Assembly (NCBI GenBank): GCA_947167105.1
Contig: CAMVGU010000020.1
Span: 1 to 60,528, forward strand
DNA: 60,528 nt
Origin: an uncultured Selenomonas sp.
GTDB taxonomy: Bacteria > Bacillota > Negativicutes > Selenomonadales > Selenomonadaceae
Direction: 5' to 3'
Positions 41,119-49,048 of the stretch are shown piece after piece. A program made the position numbers and the translations under genes. A model generated the notes under the pieces. The model searched no databases. It had not been told where the DNA came from and saw only the letters and a program-made list of their open reading frames with translations. How positions within the stretch are numbered: the first letter of the stretch is position 1; each line of letters begins with the position of its first letter.

Positions 41119-42704
41119 AGCAAGGTCTGACAAGGCGGCTGCTGCTCTCCTTCACGGCGGTACTGGCGGTCTTTGCCCTGGTAGTAGGTGGCTCCTTCGG
41201 CTATTTCTTCCTGAAACACACGGAGGAGCACCATCTGGCAGACCTCAGACAGATGGCCCTTTCCCTGGCGGCGGATATGCAGGGCCAGCCCGAAGCCGGC
41301 CTGCTGACGGGAGGCGGGGAAATCCCCCCCAGGGGCAGGGGTATGCACCACGGCATGATGCACAGGGCCGGGAGGGATAACCTGCAGGAAAGCAGCACCG
41401 CCCCGGAGACAGGGCAACCCCTGCACTGCCGCCGTTACTATTCCTCCGCCCCCTCAGACAGCCAGGAGGGGGAGGCCCTCTCCCTGGGCCGCTACCTGAA
41501 GCAGCTCAATGATATTTCCCAGTGCGAAGTCTGGGTGATGGACGCCCGCACCCAGGATTTCAGCCTGTACGGTGAAGCCGCAGGGATGCAGTACGATGAA
41601 TTCTCCCCCGCCGCAGACGAGGTGGTGCAGCAGGCCCTGCAGGGCCGCACCGTCAGCAGCCGGGACTTCACCCCCCTGCTGTCCGTGCCCTCCCTTACCA
41701 TAGGCACGCCCCTCTACGGTAATGATGGCAGCGTCCGGGGAGTGCTGTTGCTCCACAAGCATATTTCTGATCTCCAGGAGACCCAAAGACAGGCCCTGCT
41801 GCTTTTCCTGCTCTGCCTGGGAGCCGCCTTCGCGGCCTCTGCCCTCCTGTCCCTGCTGCTGGCCCGCCGTTTCCTGCGTCCCCTGCAGCAAATGGAAGCC
41901 TTTGCCGGGGAACTTGCCGCAGGGAAATACGGCCACAGCTCCGGCATCAGCCGCCCGGATGAAATCGGCTCCCTGGCCAGGAGCCTGGACACCCTTTCCC
42001 GTAAACTGGAAAAGGCCCGTCAGCAAAAAGAGGCCCTGGACAAGATGCGCCAGGACTTCCTGGCCAGCATCTCCCACGAGCTGCGCACCCCCATCACCGT
42101 GCTGCGGGGGGGCCTGGAACTGCTCTCCCTCACCAAGGACGAAGGCAAAAGGGAAAGCTGCCTTGCCCAGATGATGACAAACATCCTGGGCCTGCAGCGC
42201 CTGGTGCAGGATCTCTTTGAGCTCTCACGGCTGCAAAACACGGATTTTGCCATAGAAACCTCGGAAATGAACCTTACGGATGCCCTGCAGGATGCAGTGC
42301 AGGCCGCAAGACAACTGGCCAGGGAAAAGGGCCTGGAAATAGTCCTGCCCCCTGCCTCCCCCATCCTCCTGACCGGGGACTATGGCAGACTGCGGCAGAT
42401 GTTCCTGACCGTCCTGGACAACGCCGTGAAATTCTCTCCCCCCGGCAGTCAGGTGACAGTGGCGACCCGGACCGAAGCAAAGGGCTGGCGCATCTGCATC
42501 AAAGACCAGGGCTGCGGCATAGCAGCAGAGGAACTGCCCCATATCTTCCAGCGCTTCCGCAGCAAAAAGGAGGGAGGGAACCGTGAAGGCACCGGCCTGG
42601 GCCTGCCCATTGCCAAAGAAATCGCCCGCCGCCACGGCATTGAGATTGAATGCCAAAGTGTGGCAGGCGAAGGAACCACCTTTATCTTTTCCGGGAGGTG
42701 CTAA
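41115..42704 (+). CDS. Sensor histidine kinase with His/Met-rich periplasmic segment
   Basis: A 529-residue membrane kinase. TM1 is about 9-33; the extracytoplasmic domain (about 34-225) contains RGRGMHHGMMHRAG (73-86), a His/Met-rich stretch of the kind that binds copper, silver or related metals. TM2 is about 227-248, HAMP about 249-300, HisKA with ASISHELRTP, then N-box LDNAVKFSPP, G1 KDQGCGI, F-box and GTGLGLPIAKEIA. Ligand inferred only. Coupled to the preceding regulator gene. Confidence 0.93.
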   Translation: MKQGLTRRLLLSFTAVLAVFALVVGGSFGYFFLKHTEEHHLADLRQMALSLAADMQGQPEAGLLTGGGEIPPRGRGMHHGMMHRAGRDNLQESSTAPETGQPLHCRRYYSSAPSDSQEGEALSLGRYLKQLNDISQCEVWVMDARTQDFSLYGEAAGMQYDEFSPAADEVVQQALQGRTVSSRDFTPLLSVPSLTIGTPLYGNDGSVRGVLLLHKHISDLQETQRQALLLFLLCLGAAFAASALLSLLLARRFLRPLQQMEAFAGELAAGKYGHSSGISRPDEIGSLARSLDTLSRKLEKARQQKEALDKMRQDFLASISHELRTPITVLRGGLELLSLTKDEGKRESCLAQMMTNILGLQRLVQDLFELSRLQNTDFAIETSEMNLTDALQDAVQAARQLAREKGLEIVLPPASPILLTGDYGRLRQMFLTVLDNAVKFSPPGSQVTVATRTEAKGWRICIKDQGCGIAAEELPHIFQRFRSKKEGGNREGTGLGLPIAKEIARRHGIEIECQSVAGEGTTFIFSGRC

Positions 42705-42781
42705 CTACCATGGCAGCACACGTATACTCACGAAAGAAAAAGTATTCCCCTCTTGGGAAGGGTAGAAACGTGCCAGTAGCA

Positions 42782-43183
42782 TCATTTCACCTCTGCATTT
42801 TTTAAGATTGCACTGGGGATTTCCAGACCTTCTTCCGCAAGACGTGCTTTGCAAAATTCGTACAGCACAGGAATATCCGTTACTGCCGACTCCCACAAAA
42901 TCCTCGTATCCAGTTCAAAATAAGCATGAGTGAGTTTATTTCGCATGCCAACATAACCTCGCCAAGGAACATCGGGATATTTTTCCTTAAAAGTGTCGGT
43001 TAGATTACTGTTGATGCGCTCACCGATTTGTATCATATTCATCGCTATGGCATCTATTGCCGTATCGTCTTGGAAAAACAATGTGGAATCACAATGGAAC
43101 TTGTTCACAATATTTTTGATTCGTTGACAGTATTGCGTCATTAGCTGAATCGTCTCTATGTCGGTAAATTTATTTCGCTTCAT
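42782..43183 (-). CDS. hepT: HepT-like HEPN toxin
   Basis: A 133-residue HEPN-fold protein with the ribonuclease motif R-4x-H-x-Y: Arg81, His86 and Tyr88 in RNKLTHAY. HepT toxins are RNases or targets of AMPylation by their MntA partner. The gene overlaps mntA by 14 nt in the standard antitoxin-first order. AT-rich relative to the flanking two-component genes, suggesting recent arrival. Intact. Confidence 0.88.
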   Translation of the reverse strand: MKRNKFTDIETIQLMTQYCQRIKNIVNKFHCDSTLFFQDDTAIDAIAMNMIQIGERINSNLTDTFKEKYPDVPWRGYVGMRNKLTHAYFELDTRILWESAVTDIPVLYEFCKARLAEEGLEIPSAILKNAEVK

Positions 43184-43481
43184 ACAACACTATCCCATCC
43201 CTTGAAAAAGTTTCACGAAAATGATTGTAATACAACAAATCAGTTCTCTGGGGTATATGGGTGATAACATCCACATCTTTCTCCAGTGCATCCTCAAACT
43301 CGTTATTGATAGTGCATAGTTTCAGTAAAGTCGTTCCCTTTGGCAGTGTGAGTTGAAAGTCAATATCACTCTCCGCTGTGGCCTCATTTCTTGCATAGGA
43401 ACCGAATAAGACGGCTTTCAAAACGCCGTGTTTCTTACAGATGGGGATGATTTTTTGCTTAATCTCATCTATTGAGAGCAC
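43170..43481 (-). CDS. mntA: MntA-like minimal nucleotidyltransferase antitoxin
   Basis: A 103-residue minimal nucleotidyltransferase. The catalytic signature G-S-10x-D-x-D is complete (Gly27-Ser28, Asp39, Asp41), with a later KDVDVITH strand supplying the third acid. MntA AMPylates a tyrosine of HepT to neutralise it. The start is set at GTG 43481, where GGAGG lies 8 nt upstream; a GTG three codons earlier overlaps that site. First gene of the pair. Confidence 0.88.
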   Translation of the reverse strand: MLSIDEIKQKIIPICKKHGVLKAVLFGSYARNEATAESDIDFQLTLPKGTTLLKLCTINNEFEDALEKDVDVITHIPQRTDLLYYNHFRETFSRDGIVLYEAK

Positions 43482-43678
43482 TATTTTCACCTCCGCTGTT
43501 TTACAGCATATCCAATATCATTTGCAATGTACATTTAGTTACGAAGTATCAAGCGACATACTCGAATTCATCAATTCTCGAAAATCCAATGTTTTTTTAA
43601 CAGAACAATACCGTTTTCCTTGCCGGTATAGTTTTTGTAAATTTCCGTCTGGAAATCCTTAATATCTATGAAACATCA

Positions 43679-44383
43679 TCAAAAACAAATTTCCGCGACG
43701 ACCCCTTTATGGTCGGAAAGAGATTTGTCTAAATTCCACTCAAAAACGTTGACTTTGCTGTCACCTACAAATTTCTTTGATGCGGCAATGTGGTCGATAC
43801 ATTCCGGCTGATTTCCCGTAAGCAGAGAAATGTTGTTATGGGCAAAAGATGTCGAGAGCGTATATCTGCCAAAGTTGGTAAAATAATAATTGTCAATAAA
43901 AGAGCAGTTAAAATCCCCACAAATGCAAATGTTTCCCACTTTCGATAGTCGCTCATAATCCTTGGCTTGCAACAGCAAATCCTGTTTGAAGGAATCATCA
44001 CGATTACCGAGAATACCGATGATTGTACCGTACACCAACAAATTTCCTGCCTGTGTTTCTAATTCGACGCACAGGGAAGTATATTTGTCGTAGGTTTCGT
44101 ACTCCTTAACGCAGGGATAATTCGTGTAAATTGACACCCGATTTTCCGTAGGATTGTAGAAATCGGATACGGTATAATCCTTGTATCTACCCGGCATATG
44201 ATAGTCGAATGGTGCATCATGCAATCTGGGTGTATGGAAGCCGTAGCGATATTTGGGATTTATGCGTTCATCAGACTCGGTCAGCACAAGGATGTCTGCC
44301 TTTGCATCTTCTATGGCAGAGAGAATTTTATCAAGATATTTTCGATGCTTAAGTCTCTCTACATTCCATGTCGCTATTCTCAT
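43679..44383 (-). CDS. Endonuclease/exonuclease/phosphatase (EEP) family protein
   Basis: A 234-residue EEP-fold hydrolase. Catalytic motifs: TWNVER (Asn), LTESDE (Glu metal ligand), GDFNCS (Asp-Asn) and a final LSDHKG (Asp-His). No signal peptide or membrane segment. The fold covers DNases and phosphodiester/phosphatase enzymes, so the substrate is open. AT-rich, next to the HepT/MntA pair in a small accessory patch; the 190 bp between them contain no gene. Confidence 0.85.
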   Translation of the reverse strand: MRIATWNVERLKHRKYLDKILSAIEDAKADILVLTESDERINPKYRYGFHTPRLHDAPFDYHMPGRYKDYTVSDFYNPTENRVSIYTNYPCVKEYETYDKYTSLCVELETQAGNLLVYGTIIGILGNRDDSFKQDLLLQAKDYERLSKVGNICICGDFNCSFIDNYYFTNFGRYTLSTSFAHNNISLLTGNQPECIDHIAASKKFVGDSKVNVFEWNLDKSLSDHKGVVAEICF

Positions 44384-44512
44384 TTATGTATCCTCATCCA
44401 GCCGTCGCAAAAGCCCTCCGCTCCGTGGGCAATTTCTCCTTCCTGCTTAAACTTTTTATATTCTACCATAATCCTCCCTGTTCCTGCTTAAGAAAATGAT
44501 ATGAAAAAACAC

Positions 44513-44541
44513 TTGCCTCCCCTCCCCCCAGATGCTATACT
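44513..44541 (+). promoter_or_regulatory. Promoter of the OFA transporter transcript
   Basis: -35 TTGCCT at 44513-44518, 17-bp spacer, -10 TATACT at 44536-44541; predicted start near 44548, giving a leader of about 180 nt. Confidence 0.65.
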
Positions 44542-44547
44542 TGAATC

Positions 44548-44690
44548 AGGCCGCAAGCAGCGTAGCTGCTTCGGACAAAATCGCATACAGGCTTTACGGG
44601 GCTGACGGTTCAGCAGAGTTCACTGCATGCCCCGCAGAGTTTCACAAGCCGACCGTCTGGGCGAGGAGTTCCTGCCCGGACGGTCTTTTT
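44548..44690 (+). ncRNA. Riboswitch-like leader with switchable terminator
   Basis: Hairpin 1: CCG-c-AAGCAGC / GCTGCTT-CGG (44551-44574). Helix 2: GGCTT (44590-44594) with AAGCC (44646-44650). Helix 3 inside it: CGGGGC (44597-44602) with GCCCCG (44629-44634), capped by GCAG/CTGC. The loop GACGGT (44604-44609) can pair with ACCGTC (44652-44657), which is also the 5' strand of a 12-bp terminator GACCGTCTGGGC (44651-44662) / GCCCGGACGGTC (44674-44685) followed by TTTTT. Terminator formation and the pseudoknot are mutually exclusive, as in transcriptional riboswitches. I cannot assign it to a known class. The rest of the 44.38-44.72 kb gap contains no gene. Confidence 0.6.
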
Positions 44691-44731
44691 CGTGCAGGAG
44701 CTCCCCTTTCCTTTAAGAAAGGATGTTCCCT

Positions 44732-45952
44732 ATGAGAAATCGCTGGCTTATCGCCCTGGCTGCCATTGGTATCCATATTTCCATCGGCAGCGTCTACGCC
44801 TGGAGCGTGCTCACCAAGCCCATGATGGCTGCTATGGACGCAGGGCTTCGGGAAATCACCTGGGTTTTCTCCATTGCCATCCTGTTTCTGGGCATGTCCG
44901 CAGGCTTCCTGGGCAGTTTCGTGGAAAAAATCGGCCCCAGGAAAAGCGGGCTCCTGGCTGCGGCTTTCTTCGGCACCGGCATGCTGGGCACCGCCCTGGC
45001 AGTCAGCCTGCAGAGCCTGCCCCTTCTCTATCTCTTTTACGGCTGCGTCGGCGGCATTGGCCTGGGGCTGGGCTATATCACTCCGGTGTCCACCCTGGTG
45101 AAGTATTTCCCCAGGCACAGGGGCTTTGCCACCGGGCTGGCCATCATGGGCTTCGGCTTTGCCGCCCTCCTGGCCGGGCCTCTGATGCAGCATCTGTCCG
45201 CAGCTTACGGCCTTGCCGGTACCTTCCTCATCATGGGCCTTGCCTACATGGCTCTGATGGCAGCTTCTGCCCTTTATCTGAAAGCCCCCGCCCCGGCCCA
45301 AAGCCATCATCAGGTGAGGCAGTTCCGGCATGGCCTGACCGCCGGGGAGGCCATGAAGACCTGGCAGTTTACCGCCCTCTGGTGGATTTTCTTTGTGAAT
45401 ATCACCTGCGGCATCGGCCTTTTGGCGGTGGCCTCCCCCATGGCCCAGGAGGTTGCGGGCCTGGATGCAGCCCAGGCCGCTTCCATGGTGGGCATCATCG
45501 GCCTTTTGAACGGTGCAGGGCGCATTCTCTGGTCCAGCATTTCGGATTTCCTGGGCCGTCCTGCCACTTATGTTTTGTTCTTCATAATTGAGCTGCTGGC
45601 CTTCGGGCTTCTGGCAGGGACGGGCCAGCCCGTGATGTTCCAAGCCCTGATCTTCCTCATCATCACCTGCTACGGCGGTGGCTTTTCCTGCATGCCCGCC
45701 TATATATCCGATCTATTCGGCACCCGCCAGCTCAGTGCCATCCATGGCCGCATCCTCACCGCCTGGGGGCTGGCAGGCATAGCCGGGCCCACCATTATCG
45801 CCGCTTTCCGGGAAAGCGGCAATGGCTACGGCAGTACCCTGTATTTCTTCGCAGGCTGCTTTGCCCTGAACCTCCTGGTGGCCTTGCTGCTGCGGGCCAG
45901 GGGCCAAAGTGCCTCCGGGCAGGAGCTTCTGCCCGCCCAGGAGCACGCGTAA
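44732..45952 (+). CDS. OFA-family MFS transporter (oxalate/formate antiporter-like)
   Basis: A 406-residue major-facilitator protein with 12 predicted membrane segments. OFA-family features: GIHISIGSVYAWSVL in TM1, GPRKSGLLAA after TM2, FYGCVGGIGLGLGYITPVSTLVKYFP before TM4, and FGTRQLSAIHGRIL in the second half. Relatives move oxalate/formate, pyruvate or lactate. The start at 44732 has AAAGGA 8 nt upstream; an ATG 9 nt earlier has none. Expression probably depends on the leader RNA just upstream. Monocistronic, with a terminator behind. Confidence 0.92.
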   Translation: MRNRWLIALAAIGIHISIGSVYAWSVLTKPMMAAMDAGLREITWVFSIAILFLGMSAGFLGSFVEKIGPRKSGLLAAAFFGTGMLGTALAVSLQSLPLLYLFYGCVGGIGLGLGYITPVSTLVKYFPRHRGFATGLAIMGFGFAALLAGPLMQHLSAAYGLAGTFLIMGLAYMALMAASALYLKAPAPAQSHHQVRQFRHGLTAGEAMKTWQFTALWWIFFVNITCGIGLLAVASPMAQEVAGLDAAQAASMVGIIGLLNGAGRILWSSISDFLGRPATYVLFFIIELLAFGLLAGTGQPVMFQALIFLIITCYGGGFSCMPAYISDLFGTRQLSAIHGRILTAWGLAGIAGPTIIAAFRESGNGYGSTLYFFAGCFALNLLVALLLRARGQSASGQELLPAQEHA

Positions 45953-45954
45953 AT

Positions 45955-45994
45955 AGCAAATGGACCCGGCAGCTTCTGCCGGGTCTATTTGCTA
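45955..45994 (+). terminator. Terminator of the OFA gene
   Basis: GACCCGGCA and TGCCGGGTC arms around GCTTC, extended by AGCAAAT/ATTTGCT, then a T-rich tail. Confidence 0.85.
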
Positions 45995-46015
45995 TTTATT
46001 TTATTCATTCATCCC

Positions 46016-46042
46016 ACGCTGCACGCCCCTCAAGAGGAAGGC
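46016..46042. repeat. 27-bp inverted repeat, left copy
   Basis: ACGCTGCACGCCCCTCAAG followed by AGGAAGGC. Its inverse with two mismatches lies at 46694-46720, so the pair brackets the gene at 46066-46659. Confidence 0.6.
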
Positions 46043-46065
46043 TTTGAGGCAAATCTTTTAGGAAA

Positions 46066-46659
46066 TTACTGCTTGTCCTTCCCAACGGAAGACCAGCCTG
46101 TGCCAAGGTCGGAATAGCCGAACCACTTCGCATTGGCATCCCAGTTGAACTGATAGCGCCTGCACTGATTTCCCTTCTCAAAGGCCAGCACCAGATCCCC
46201 GTTTTTCAGTACCACTATGTAGGGATATGCGCCCATGTCGTGGGCATAGTTATTGCTGTCGATGTAGACTTCAAATTTCTTTTTTTCCGGGGAATACCCG
46301 AACAGGCAAGCCCGCTCGATGGACTGGAGCACGTAGAACTGCTCGCTGTTGCTGGTGTTCTTGATAGCGCGGAAGGTATAGCCATACTCCACTTTCGGAT
46401 AGTGCGCATCGTCAATTTTCTTTCCATCCAGCCATGCGATCAGGTGCAGCCGGTTATCGCTGCTCGACTGCCAGAGTTTACGCATTTGGAACTTAAGCGT
46501 CCCATAGGGGGTGGTAAAGGTTTCCGACAATGCCTGATCATTTTTCAAGGTTTCGGTGAAATTTTTGGCCTCATAGGTCATCTGGTAGGTTTCGGCGAAG
46601 CAGACCGTTGCAAATGCCATAATCAGCAGACCTAACAGGGCGGCGATACATTTTTTCAT
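46066..46659 (-). CDS. Secreted protein of unknown function, second-locus copy
   Basis: 197 residues with a Sec signal peptide (cleavage near VCFA-ET). Gap-free paralogue of the product of 7072-7665: shared stretches include YQMTYEA, FQMRKLW, QSIERA, LFGYSPEK and LAFEKGN-CRRYQFNWD. Here codons are GC-rich like the surrounding chromosome. It is the only protein gene of the second locus that looks fully intact, implying selection. No domain recognised. AGGAGGTAAGAGT precedes the ATG. Confidence 0.8.
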   Translation of the reverse strand: MKKCIAALLGLLIMAFATVCFAETYQMTYEAKNFTETLKNDQALSETFTTPYGTLKFQMRKLWQSSSDNRLHLIAWLDGKKIDDAHYPKVEYGYTFRAIKNTSNSEQFYVLQSIERACLFGYSPEKKKFEVYIDSNNYAHDMGAYPYIVVLKNGDLVLAFEKGNQCRRYQFNWDANAKWFGYSDLGTGWSSVGKDKQ

Positions 46660-46693
46660 ACTCTTACCTCCTTATGGAACCCGGATTATTTAT

Positions 46694-46720
46694 GCCTTCC
46701 CCCTGAGGGGCGTGCAGCGT
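46694..46720. repeat. 27-bp inverted repeat, right copy
   Basis: GCCTTCCCCCTGAGGGGCG then TGCAGCGT, the inverse of 46016-46042 with two mismatches. Confidence 0.6.
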
Positions 46721-46745
46721 CCTTCAAGGGTAGTTAATAGTTTTC

Positions 46746-46920
46746 TTACATGGAGTAAACCTTTTTCCCTTCAAAGTAGGTGGCTGCGGGCCTGGCCTCG
46801 TGAATCTCTGTCACCGGGCAGGTCAGCACGTCCTTGGTGACAAGGAGGAAATCTGCGTATTTGCCGGGGCTGATGTTGCCCCGCTCCTTTTCCAGGAACA
46901 TCTGCCTGGCCACGCATTCC
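46746..46920 (-). pseudogene. C-terminal fragment of a YtcJ-like amidohydrolase
   Basis: About 57 codons ending at a TAA. They read VARQMFLEKERGNISPGKYA...LTCPVTEIHEARP...YFEGKKVYSM, matching the last 56 residues of the intact enzyme at 9608-11263 (VAKQMFIENERGSIKTGKYA...). Upstream the similarity stops abruptly within a few codons and no start or further homology is found. It is the residue of a deletion that removed the rest of the gene. Confidence 0.8.
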
Positions 46921-46956
46921 TCTCTTTCAAAACGAGATCATTCACGGAATAGATGC

Positions 46957-46993
46957 TGCATATCCACGGGAACCAGTTGCCCGTGGATATGCA
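46957..46993. terminator. 14-bp perfect hairpin downstream of the broken amidohydrolase
   Basis: TGCATATCCACGGG pairs perfectly with CCCGTGGATATGCA around a 9-nt loop, in the gap between the fragment and the gene ending at 47019. There is no good T-run on the minus strand, so terminator activity is uncertain. Confidence 0.45.
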
Positions 46994-47018
46994 CATTATT
47001 CCCCCTGCACCGGCAGCG

Positions 47019-48836
47019 TCACGCCTTATACACCTGTTCCCCGTCTACGAAGGTTGCCAGGCACTTAGCCCGCTCAATATCCTCGAAATCATCCTTCAGG
47101 AAGTCGCAGTCGAAGACGGTCAGATTGGCCAATTTCCCCGTGGCAAGGGAGCCCATGCGATTTTCCTCGTGCCACATATACGCCACATTGACAGTCAGCG
47201 CTTTGAGGGTGTCTTTTCTGCTAATGAGTTCAGCCTGATGCCGCAGCCGTTCCTTGCCGTGGGAGGGCAGGTAGCCAAGGGCGCCATAGCAGACGCTATG
47301 AGGTGCGCTGAAGTAGGGCGAAACCGGATAATCCGAATGAGAACCAACCACGGCACCGCTTTCGATCAGGGATTTAATGGGATAATCGTTATAGGCTCTC
47401 TCCTTGCCCACATAATCCACTTCCTGCTTGAAGACCACATCGTCCCCCTCGATCCACATCATGCCCACCACCGACATGACATTGTAGTCCGCAATGCGCT
47501 TGTAGTCATCCTTGTGTACGATATGCAGATGGGCCAGGGCGTTGCGCATGTCAAAATAGCCCGTCTCTTCCTCCGCCTCCGCAAAGGCATTGATCCACGC
47601 CCTTGTGGAAGCGTCGCCGATGGAGTGGACATGTACGTTCATATTGTGATTGGCGGCAGCCTTGGTGAGCCGCACCATTTTTTCATGATCGGCAAACCGG
47701 GTCACGCCCTTGTAGCCGGGCTGGTCTGCATAATCATCGATGAGCCACGCCGTATGGGCTTCGACTACGCCATCGCAGAAAACTTTTGCGCCGAGGATGT
47801 GATAGTGCTTGCTGTTATGTTTCTCGGCTTCCTCTGCAATTCGCGCCATATCCGCTTCCGGCGTATCCGTATTGTCGTTGACATAGGAGCCGGAATAGTT
47901 ATAATGCTTGAGTTTGCCCTCCTCTTCCAGGGCATAATATGCCAAAGGCTCCTACTTGGACAAAAGCTCGACGCCCGCATTGTACGTGCCGGTATATCCG
48001 TTGGAAAGAGCATACTCCTGCCACGCCAGCAGCGCCTTCTTCATCTCGTCAACCGAAATATTGATTTGGGCGCGCACATGGAAGGTGGGGGCTTCCGAGA
48101 TAATCCCGGTGGGGTTTCCATTGGCATCCACATGCACGCAATCCGTTCCCCATTTGGCCACAGCGTCCCGATTGATGCCGAAATCCTCCATGGCCTTTGT
48201 GTTCATCCACATGGAGTGCTTGTCGTAGCTTTCTACAACGACGCCTTTGTCGGGGCATATTGCGTCCAGCATAGCGGCAGTCGGAAGAACGCCGCTCGTT
48301 GAAAACCCCTCCCCGCTGATAAACGTCTTTTCAGGATGAGCGGCAATGTATTTCTTTAGGTCATTGAGCCAGTTTTCCAAGCTGGCAGACTGATCCAGCA
48401 TTACTTTGCCGGTCATGTTGTACCCGCCGGCTCCCGGATGGCAATGGGCCTCCAAGAATCCGGGATAGACTGAATTTTTCCCGTAATCTTGAATTTTCGT
48501 ATGGCTGTCGCAAAGCTTCCTTGCCACATCAGCTTCGCCTACATACAGGATCGTATCTCCTTTTACGGCCACCGCCTCTGCAAAGGGCTTGTACTCGTCC
48601 ATGGTGATGACGTTGCCCAGGATTAAGAGATCCGCTTTGCCTCCTACGGGGGAACCAGCCGCCTTCATGGCGTTCCTGGCCCTGGAGCCACGGGAGGACT
48701 TGGGCTTTGCCTCCGCGGCCAGAGCCGTGCCACCGGACAGGGCCGAGGCCGCGCAGGCCAGGGCTCCCGCCCCTGCCAGCTTTAAAAAGTTCCGCCGGCT
48801 GAGATCTAAACCCTTACTGTCTTTCTTTTCTGCCAT
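47019..48836 (-). pseudogene. Tat-exported YtcJ-like amidohydrolase interrupted by an in-frame TAG
   Basis: One reading frame of 606 codons broken by a single TAG at 47952-47954. The N-terminal part (294 residues from ATG 48836, after AGGAAGGAG) has a twin-arginine signal (SRRNFLKLAGAGALACAAS), a linker, and the amidohydrolase start with metal motif FLEAHCHPG. The C-terminal part continues without loss (AYYALEEEGKLK..., VHVHSIGDAST, GSHSDYPVSP) to the normal end. Compared with the intact enzyme at 14244-15875, the stop falls in a surface-like segment (AGVELL...YY) and no bases are missing. Unlike that paralogue it is predicted to be exported by Tat. Read-through, two-piece assembly or plain inactivation are all possible; inactivation is the simplest. 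Confidence 0.8.
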
Positions 48837-49048
48837 GTTGAAGCTCCTTCCTGCTTTTGATGAAAATTTTTCTTCCATAACTCATAAAACAAACCCATCT
48901 TTCTGAATTATATCCTTTTTCCACCTTTTCAAGCAAGTGAAGGTTCCATAATGTCACTCCAGCCTTAGCAAAGGGCTGCTTGCTTTTTCCCCTTTCCATG
49001 AGTAAACTTAAAGATTGGAAATTGTTTTATTGGTCACGGAAAATGACA

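Noticed and set aside
44548..44690. ZTP (pfl) riboswitch assignment for the OFA leader
   Set aside because: The 3' CCGTCTGGGC resembles the conserved CCGCCTGGGC of that class, but the required 5' element (CGUGACUGGCG-like internal loop and the ACCGGGGAG strand) is absent.
47952..47954. Pyrrolysine or selenocysteine decoding of the in-frame TAG
   Set aside because: TAG is not a selenocysteine codon, no pyrrolysine genes are visible, and the same locus shows other decay, so a nonsense mutation is more likely.
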